From: a virus
Strand: one strand, 5' to 3'
DNA: 26,136 nucleotides
Virus record (IMG/VR): IMGVR_UViG_3300027861_000175
Location: 1 to 26,136 of that record
Part shown: positions 21,374-26,136 of the stretch, one piece after another
Numbering within the stretch: the first letter of the stretch is position 1
Layout of the letters: every line of letters begins with the position of its first letter
The notes under the pieces: model-generated
What the model was told of the DNA's origin: nothing
The model's input: only the letters and a program-made list of their open reading frames with translations
The model's database searches: none
Translations under genes and position numbers: made by a program

Positions 21374-22723
21374 ATGGCTAATTGGAAAAAAGTCGCCTTA
21401 TCAGGTGAAATCGTAAACGCAGACTTAACTGGCTCAGCCGCCATTTCATCTGCAAATTTGGCAGATACTGCCGTAACCGCAAATTCCTATACTAATTCAA
21501 ATATAACGGTCAATGCAAAAGGACAAATAACATCAGCTTCAAGTGGAGCAGCATCTGGAGATGCTAATCAAAATGCTTATTCTCATATAGCTGTTGCAGG
21601 ACAAACAACTGCTGACGCTGACACCACAACAGACACATTAACTTTAGTCGCACAGGGTGGAATGACAATAACCACAAGTGGGGACACAATTACATTAAAT
21701 TCTGCTGCATTGAGTCTAATTGATGAAGATACTCTAGTAACGGATAGTGCTACACGCCCACCATCTCAACAATCAGTAAAGGCATATGTTGATGCACAAA
21801 CACATGAGTCTCAATTATCTTTGATTGATGAAGACAATATGGCTACAAATAGTGCAACAAGACCACCTTCACAACAAAGTGTAAAAGCTTATGTAGATGC
21901 ACAAGAGCATACGCCAGAAACAGCAGATATATCTGATGTAAGTGTGACAGCAACTGAGCTTGGACAGTTAGAAACATTGGGAACTACAAGTATATCAGCT
22001 GGTAATTGGGCGGCATTAGCCCTTTTGTCTGGTACAAATAGTGGAAATCAAACAGTTGCTTATACATCGGCAATTACTACAGCACAGGCACAAGCTGCAA
22101 TTGGGTATGGAAATCAAAAATTAGTCCCATCTACTGGTACATCTGGTCATTTCTTAAAACATAATGGTGAGTTTGGATTACCTGCTTATACATCCGCTAA
22201 TGTACCGACAGCAATTTCGTGGACACCAGGAACAAGTGCTGGTCCAACCTTAGTTACGGATGGTAATAATGTAGCAATTCCAGTTGCATCGGCTAGTGCT
22301 TCGGGTGTTGTAACTAATGCGAATCAGACATTTGGTGGAACTAAGACATTCGCGGAAGTAAGGGTTGATGGTGATTTAGTTGTTAGTGGTAGTACAATTA
22401 CTTCTTCTACCGAGACACTCTTAATCTCTGATAATTCACTGGTATTAAATTCAGACTTAACAACAAGTACTGATGTTGATGCTGGTATTGTTGTAGAAAG
22501 AGGCACAACTCATGATAATGCCCTATTTTATTGGGATGAAGGTTCTGATAAGTGGATGATTGGTACTAATAACGATGCTGACATCAACACAAGTAAGACA
22601 TATGGTGGTGATGTTGGTCAAATATTAATTAATGGTGCAGCGACTAGTAACCTTGTCTCTGGAGTTCCTATCGGTCACCTTCACTATAATGCTGGAGTAC
22701 TTTCTGTAAGAGTTGCAGATTAG
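21374..22723 (+). CDS. tail fibre protein 1 (MANWKKV type)
   Basis: 449 residues. The MANWKKV start is shared with fibre 2 and with tail fibre proteins of many cyanophage and other marine phages. After a Ser/Ala/Thr-rich beta region come two 35-residue tandem repeats (LSLIDED...RPPSQQSVKAYVDAQ), then a GNQTVAYTSAI segment, and a C-terminal part (VRVDGDLVVSGST ... DAGIVVERGTTHDNALFYWDEGSDKWMIGT) typical of trimeric phage fibre shafts. It ends with GHLHYNAGVLSVRVAD. No catalytic or peptidase motif seen. Likely a host-binding or structural fibre. Confidence 0.85.
   Translation: MANWKKVALSGEIVNADLTGSAAISSANLADTAVTANSYTNSNITVNAKGQITSASSGAASGDANQNAYSHIAVAGQTTADADTTTDTLTLVAQGGMTITTSGDTITLNSAALSLIDEDTLVTDSATRPPSQQSVKAYVDAQTHESQLSLIDEDNMATNSATRPPSQQSVKAYVDAQEHTPETADISDVSVTATELGQLETLGTTSISAGNWAALALLSGTNSGNQTVAYTSAITTAQAQAAIGYGNQKLVPSTGTSGHFLKHNGEFGLPAYTSANVPTAISWTPGTSAGPTLVTDGNNVAIPVASASASGVVTNANQTFGGTKTFAEVRVDGDLVVSGSTITSSTETLLISDNSLVLNSDLTTSTDVDAGIVVERGTTHDNALFYWDEGSDKWMIGTNNDADINTSKTYGGDVGQILINGAATSNLVSGVPIGHLHYNAGVLSVRVAD
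21710..21919 (+). repeat. two tandem 35-codon fibre repeats
   Basis: Units 21710-21814 and 21815-21919, exactly 105 nt each. At the protein level they differ at about nine of 35 positions and share SATRPPSQQSVKAYVDAQ; the DNA has diverged much more, mostly at third codon positions, so the duplication is old. Confidence 0.85.
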
Positions 22724-22736
22724 TAAATAACAACTT

Positions 22737-22770
22737 GTTAAGGGGGGTCGCCTCGGTGACCTTCCTTAGC
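22737..22770 (+). other. 14-bp RNA hairpin between the fibre modules
   Basis: GTTAAGGGGGGTCG, 6-nt loop CCTCGG, TGACCTTCCTTAGC: up to 14 continuous pairs, counting G-U wobbles that are valid only in plus-strand RNA. It is followed by AAAAACAATGGGAGG, not a T-run, so it is not a normal terminator. Likely an mRNA processing or stability element before the second small-protein/fibre pair. Confidence 0.6.
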
Positions 22771-22789
22771 AAAAACAATGGGAGGTACT

Positions 22790-22951
22790 ATGCCTTATAA
22801 AGGTCTAGATAAAAATGATGTTGCTATTTGTATAGCGTCAATAGAGAATGCGAGTTTTAAAGGAAGCGATGTGGTGCAAATTGCAGAAACATTATCAAAG
22901 CTAAAAGTTTTGCTTGATAAAGAAATAAATAAAGAAATAGCTAATGGCTAA
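22790..22951 (+). CDS. small helical protein B, partner of fibre 2 (53 aa)
   Basis: MPYKGLDKNDVAICIASIEN... ending NKEIANG. GGGAGGT precedes the ATG and the stop overlaps the start of the fibre 2 gene by 8 nt, so translation is coupled. Helical, similar in pattern to the 63-aa protein before fibre 1 (conserved G-x-D/V, I-E and T-x2-K-L positions). Similar small proteins next to tail fibres are, as far as I recall, common in marine phages. Function unknown; a fibre chaperone or adaptor is a reasonable guess. Confidence 0.7.
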   Translation: MPYKGLDKNDVAICIASIENASFKGSDVVQIAETLSKLKVLLDKEINKEIANG

Positions 22952-25160
22952 TTGGAAAAAAGTTCTATTATCTGGGGTCGCAACAGCAGATGATATAGTT
23001 GATTTCGATACTGAGGTTGCTAACAATACAACTGTTGCCTCGAATACATCTTTTGCTACCACAGTCCATGAACTTGAGTCTGTTAATCTAAAGGTTAATT
23101 TAGAATCAACTTTATTAAGTACTGCTGTATTGCATGGCAATGATAATGATATTACTGATATAGGCGTTTCTGGTAAATTACCAATAGCTAATGGAGGCAC
23201 TGGAGCAATTACTGCATCTGCTGCTAGGACTAATCTCGGTCTTACATTAGGTGCAGTACAAGATGGGGGAACAACTATTCCGACTGGTAATGATGTTTAC
23301 GACTTCGTTGTTCTTCAGGGTCATGGTGATATTAGTTCAGTAGTCGCAGGTGCAGGTATGACGGGTGGTGCTACATCTGGTGCTGCTACACTAAATGTTG
23401 TTGGAGGTACTGGTATAACTGCTAATGCTAATGATATTGCATTGACAGCGGCTGGAGCTGGAGCGGCTACATATGGTTCTACTTCTGATGGTACTAAAAT
23501 AGATACTATTACATTAGATGCTTATGGTAGAGTAACTAATGTAGCAACAGGGGGTACAGGTTCTACATCTAATTCAGGTGATATTACAAATGTTACTGCT
23601 GGTACTAACTTATCAGGTGGTGGTACATCTGGTTCGGTTACTATTAATCTAGCGTCAGCATCAAACCTCGCAAAGGGTGCGGTTGAACTAGCAACTACTG
23701 CCGAAACAACGACAGGTACAGACACTTTAAGGGCAGTTACACCCGATGGATTGAAAGATGGTTATCAAGGCTCAACAAATGTTGTAACAGTTGGCGTTAT
23801 ATCTAGTGGTGAATGGAGAGGAAGTGCAATCAATGGTAGTTATGTCTCAACTCTTAATCAAAATACTACAGGTTCGTCTGCTACTTGTTTGGGAAACTCA
23901 GCTACAGCTACTAAGATTAGTAGTATTACAAATAGCAATATTGTACAGTTAACAGCTTCACAAACATTAACAAATAAGAGTATTTCATATGGGCAAATTA
24001 CTGGAGGCCCTTCAGTTGGTGACGGAGGTCTTACACAAAAGAACTTTACTACTACGCTAAAAAACAAACTTGATGGTATTGAGGCATCAGCAACTGCTGA
24101 CCAAACAGCAGCAGAAATACTTGCTGCCATCAAAACTGTTGATGTCAATGGTACATCGGGTGTTAATGCAGGTACTTTAGGAGGTCAATTACCTTCTACA
24201 GGTGTAGGTAATAATACTATTGTACAGAGAACTGGTAGTGGTTATATATTTGCAAATTACTTTTGGACATCTCCAAATGATGTAGCTAGTGGGCATATTA
24301 GTAAGATGCTTGTTGAATCTGATAATGATGGCTATATGCGACACGCAACAGCATCAACTGTTAGGTATTTCTTAGGTGTTGAAGCCAATGCTACTGCTGA
24401 CCAAACTCAAGCTGACATTAATAATTTAGCTATAACGAAGTTAGGTACTATTACTATTGGTACTTGGAACGCCACAGCAATATCTGTAGCGAAAGGTGGG
24501 ACAGGAGCGACAGCAACAACAGGCTCGGGAAGTAATGTATTAGCTTCTTCACCAACTCTTACAGGTTCTCCAGTTATTGGTGGTACAACTTTTCCATCAT
24601 CAACAGGGACAGCAAAGCAAATACTTGAAAACACTGGCTTAGGTTCGGCTACTTGGACAGACAATCATCCAAATAATGTTAAATACTTTTATCAGCAATG
24701 GAGTATGAGGTGGTATATGAGATATGGCTATGCTTATTATCCAAGTACTTCGTATGGTCCAGGTTATTATAATTGGAATAAATATAGTATTTCACCCATT
24801 ACAGCGTGGCAGGATTCTTGGAATCTTGGCTATGTAGTACCTGAGAATGCGACTTTTAAAGGAGCGGAGTTACTAGGAAGCACTAATAACACAGAGACTC
24901 TTCAACTGAAAATATTAAAAGGTACTCCATCTAGTTATAGCAATAGTTCGACAAGTGTAACTATCGGGTCTATTTATGCCCCAACTGCTGCGTCTTTCAC
25001 ATCTGGGCGAAGGAAGTCTATGGGGTCAACATCAGCGGTATCTGTTTCTGTTTCAAAAGGAGACATTATAGTCCCCCAACTTAATAAAACAAGTAATCTT
25101 ACTAATAGCACTACTAGATATTTGCATGGAACTTTAGTACTTAAATTTCAAAAGGTATAG
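22944..25160 (+). CDS. tail fibre protein 2 with receptor-binding-like tip
   Basis: 738 residues, starting MANWKKV; its first 20 nt are identical to those of fibre 1. The shaft is Gly/Thr/Ser-rich with recurring segments (PIANGGTGAITASAARTNLGL; SVAKGGTGATATTG; GIEASATADQTAAEIL and GVEANATADQTQADINN), typical of trimeric beta fibres. The C-terminal ~165 residues change character: YFYQQWSMRWYMRYGYAYY and further aromatic residues, then a compact beta domain to LHGTLVLKFQKV, which I read as the receptor-binding tip. No intramolecular chaperone or peptidase triad seen. Confidence 0.85.
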   Translation: MANWKKVLLSGVATADDIVDFDTEVANNTTVASNTSFATTVHELESVNLKVNLESTLLSTAVLHGNDNDITDIGVSGKLPIANGGTGAITASAARTNLGLTLGAVQDGGTTIPTGNDVYDFVVLQGHGDISSVVAGAGMTGGATSGAATLNVVGGTGITANANDIALTAAGAGAATYGSTSDGTKIDTITLDAYGRVTNVATGGTGSTSNSGDITNVTAGTNLSGGGTSGSVTINLASASNLAKGAVELATTAETTTGTDTLRAVTPDGLKDGYQGSTNVVTVGVISSGEWRGSAINGSYVSTLNQNTTGSSATCLGNSATATKISSITNSNIVQLTASQTLTNKSISYGQITGGPSVGDGGLTQKNFTTTLKNKLDGIEASATADQTAAEILAAIKTVDVNGTSGVNAGTLGGQLPSTGVGNNTIVQRTGSGYIFANYFWTSPNDVASGHISKMLVESDNDGYMRHATASTVRYFLGVEANATADQTQADINNLAITKLGTITIGTWNATAISVAKGGTGATATTGSGSNVLASSPTLTGSPVIGGTTFPSSTGTAKQILENTGLGSATWTDNHPNNVKYFYQQWSMRWYMRYGYAYYPSTSYGPGYYNWNKYSISPITAWQDSWNLGYVVPENATFKGAELLGSTNNTETLQLKILKGTPSSYSNSSTSVTIGSIYAPTAASFTSGRRKSMGSTSAVSVSVSKGDIIVPQLNKTSNLTNSTTRYLHGTLVLKFQKV

Positions 25161-25163
25161 ATA

Positions 25164-25601
25164 ATGGCAAGACCAAAGAAATTCGTTACAATGAAGGGCA
25201 AGACTTTAGATGTTAAGTCTGAAGCTGATACAACATTAGATTTAGCTGAATTAGATGCTTTCTCAGGTAGCCATACTGATACATTAGAACTTGCCTTGAT
25301 AAAACAATTAATGATAAAAGTAGATGCTATCATAGCAGATGTAGATACTATATCTTTGACTCCTGGACCCAAAGGTGATACTGGCTCGGCTGGTGCAAAA
25401 GGTTCTACAGGGAGTCAAGGAGCGACTGGACCACAGGGTGCAACTGGTGCTAAAGGTAATACTGGTAATACAGGTGCTACAGGTGCAACTGGTGCAGCTG
25501 GTTCGGGTACTCTAGATACAACTCAAGCATTTCTGACTAGTGCCAAAGGGGCTACAAAGACAGTTACGGTTGTAGATGGTATAATAACACAAATTAAATA
25601 A
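25164..25601 (+). CDS. collagen-like fibre protein, 145 aa
   Basis: N-terminal 65 residues are helical (LDLAELDAFSGSHTDTLELALIKQLMIKVDAIIADVDTI), then about 15 Gly-X-Y triplets (residues ~68-113, GPKGDTGSAGAKG...) rich in Thr and Ala rather than hydroxyproline-type Pro, then a short C-terminal domain ending VTVVDGIITQIK. Phage collagen-like proteins form short trimeric fibres, often the side fibres or attachment points. It starts 4 nt after the fibre 2 stop. Confidence 0.85.
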   Translation: MARPKKFVTMKGKTLDVKSEADTTLDLAELDAFSGSHTDTLELALIKQLMIKVDAIIADVDTISLTPGPKGDTGSAGAKGSTGSQGATGPQGATGAKGNTGNTGATGATGAAGSGTLDTTQAFLTSAKGATKTVTVVDGIITQIK

Positions 25602-25616
25602 TGATAGTATGTTTAA

Positions 25617-25934
25617 ATGGCTAAATTTGAAACTGCTCGAAGTTACAAGGGTACTGTGGTGGACGATAATGCTATTATTTCTATCAACATCAAATGGCTC
25701 GGACAACTCTTGGTACTGGTTGGGATGCTCGTTTACGGCTATTGGCGTATTGAGTCTAGATTGGGAAGCCTTGAAGAAGCAATGGTTGCGAATGACATTA
25801 AAATTGGGGGTTTACTTGACAAACATATCGTTGAAGAAACTATACAGCGAGAGCAGTTAGAAGAGAAAGTGAATTTCTATGAAAAAGAATTTAACATCAA
25901 CCCATTGAGTTGGGGAAAGAAGAAGAGAAAGTGA
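25617..25934 (+). CDS. conserved marine-phage membrane protein, 105 aa
   Basis: MAKFETARSYKGTVVDDNAIISINIKWLGQ..., one membrane helix at about residues 27-43, followed by a coiled coil (~45-90) and a basic tail NPLSWGKKKRK. This start-TM-coiled-coil-basic tail layout, including 'FNINPLSWGKKKRK', is as far as I recall conserved in cyanophage and other marine phage genomes with no assigned function. A holin or spanin-like lysis role, or a membrane-attached host factor, is possible. No clear Shine-Dalgarno. The stop overlaps the next start (GTGA). Confidence 0.7.
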   Translation: MAKFETARSYKGTVVDDNAIISINIKWLGQLLVLVGMLVYGYWRIESRLGSLEEAMVANDIKIGGLLDKHIVEETIQREQLEEKVNFYEKEFNINPLSWGKKKRK

Positions 25935-26071
25935 AAGATAAAAAGACAAATAAAGCATACAATCCAGATAAGATGTTTGAAAATGCCATTAATTCAAAAT
26001 GGTTCAAACGGATTGCTAAAAGAATTAAGAATAATATTACTCGATTACAATCACCATATCTTATACCATAG
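25931..26071 (+). CDS. small basic protein, 46 aa, GTG start
   Basis: GTGA overlap with the preceding gene. The peptide MKDKKTNKAYNPDKMFENAI... ends LQSPYLIP and is strongly basic, with an amphipathic helix WFKRIAKRIKNNITRL. After its TAG stop the same frame continues for 14 further codons, REYVRYGKKFGKKK, to a TAA at 26114-26116, so the gene may be longer with the amber as a mutation or readthrough point. No family recognised. Confidence 0.5.
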   Translation: MKDKKTNKAYNPDKMFENAINSKWFKRIAKRIKNNITRLQSPYLIP

Positions 26072-26136
26072 AGAGAATATGTTCGGTATGGTAAAAAGTT
26101 CGGTAAAAAGAAGTAAATGTGCGAATTATGCTACAT

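Noticed and set aside
1-26136. CRISPR array
   Set aside because: No regularly spaced direct repeats of 20-40 nt were seen; the Cas4-like nuclease at the left edge stands alone in a phage operon.
26079-26136. Partial genes at the right edge starting at ATG 26079 or ATG 26117
   Set aside because: Both frames are open to the end of the window but too short to judge; the second begins directly after TAA and reads MCELCY, the first has only a short-spaced GAGAG. Neither can be supported.
1-26136. Alternative genetic code with reassigned TAG or TGA
   Set aside because: TAG, TGA and TAA all end well-supported genes here (TAG after capsid and both fibres, TGA at 7206, 7439 and 25934), and no conserved gene has an internal stop apart from the doubtful case at 26069.

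Overview
The window looks like a piece of an AT-rich tailed double-stranded DNA phage genome (Caudoviricetes). The evidence is a textbook late cluster on the plus strand, very tight gene packing with TAATG, ATGA and GTGA overlaps, and no housekeeping genes. A portal of the long P22-like type, a short adaptor-type connector, and the absence of any recognisable sheath, tube or tape-measure gene suggest a short-tailed (podovirus-like) virion; this is inference. The fibre sequences (proteins starting MANWKKV, 'RPPSQQSVKAYVDAQ' repeats, a collagen-like protein) resemble those of marine and cyanophage-type viruses. The host cannot be told from the sequence.

Layout. (1) 1-2735, minus strand: a compact set of small genes, read right to left: a 41-aa TTG-start gene, a compact structured RNA element, a 36-aa membrane peptide, a 72-aa protein, a ParB-like protein, two conserved phage hypotheticals, a strong terminator, and a PD-(D/E)XK (Cas4/RecB-like) nuclease that runs off the left edge. 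(2) 2757-4228, minus strand: about 1.47 kb almost free of ORFs, with GC visibly higher (commonly 40-50% per line) than the flanking genes. It is packed with short perfect hairpins, several capped by GNRA tetraloops, and is bounded by terminator-like hairpins on both sides. Wobble pairs in its stems work only if the minus strand is the RNA. This is the best candidate for an undescribed or under-described system: a giant structured phage RNA, comparable in size and setting to classes such as GOLLD and ROOL, although I cannot assign a class. (3) 4317-4598, minus: a small gene with its own strong terminator; 4599-4928 is the divergent control region. (4) 4929-9050, plus: packaging module, with a small leader gene, TerS, a zinc-ribbon metallophosphoesterase, two small genes and TerL. 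(5) 9091-15914: two unknown genes, portal, scaffold, major capsid protein and a small head protein, closed by a GAAA-capped terminator. (6) 15965-20671: connector (apparently split in two ORFs), a small protein, a 997-aa protein with a very long repeat-containing coiled coil, and two beta-rich proteins. (7) 20671-25601: fibre genes, including a duplicated module of one small helical protein plus one MANWKKV fibre, then a collagen-like protein. (8) 25617-26136: a single-TM protein, a small basic protein with a suspicious amber codon, and the right edge.

How the genes work together: TerS and TerL package DNA through the portal into a capsid built by the scaffold and major capsid protein. The adaptor proteins and the coiled-coil protein probably close the head and form or attach the tail, and the fibres, including a Tyr/Trp-rich C-terminal tip, bind the host. 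The leftward genes are probably DNA metabolism and host-interaction functions. The role of the large RNA is unknown.
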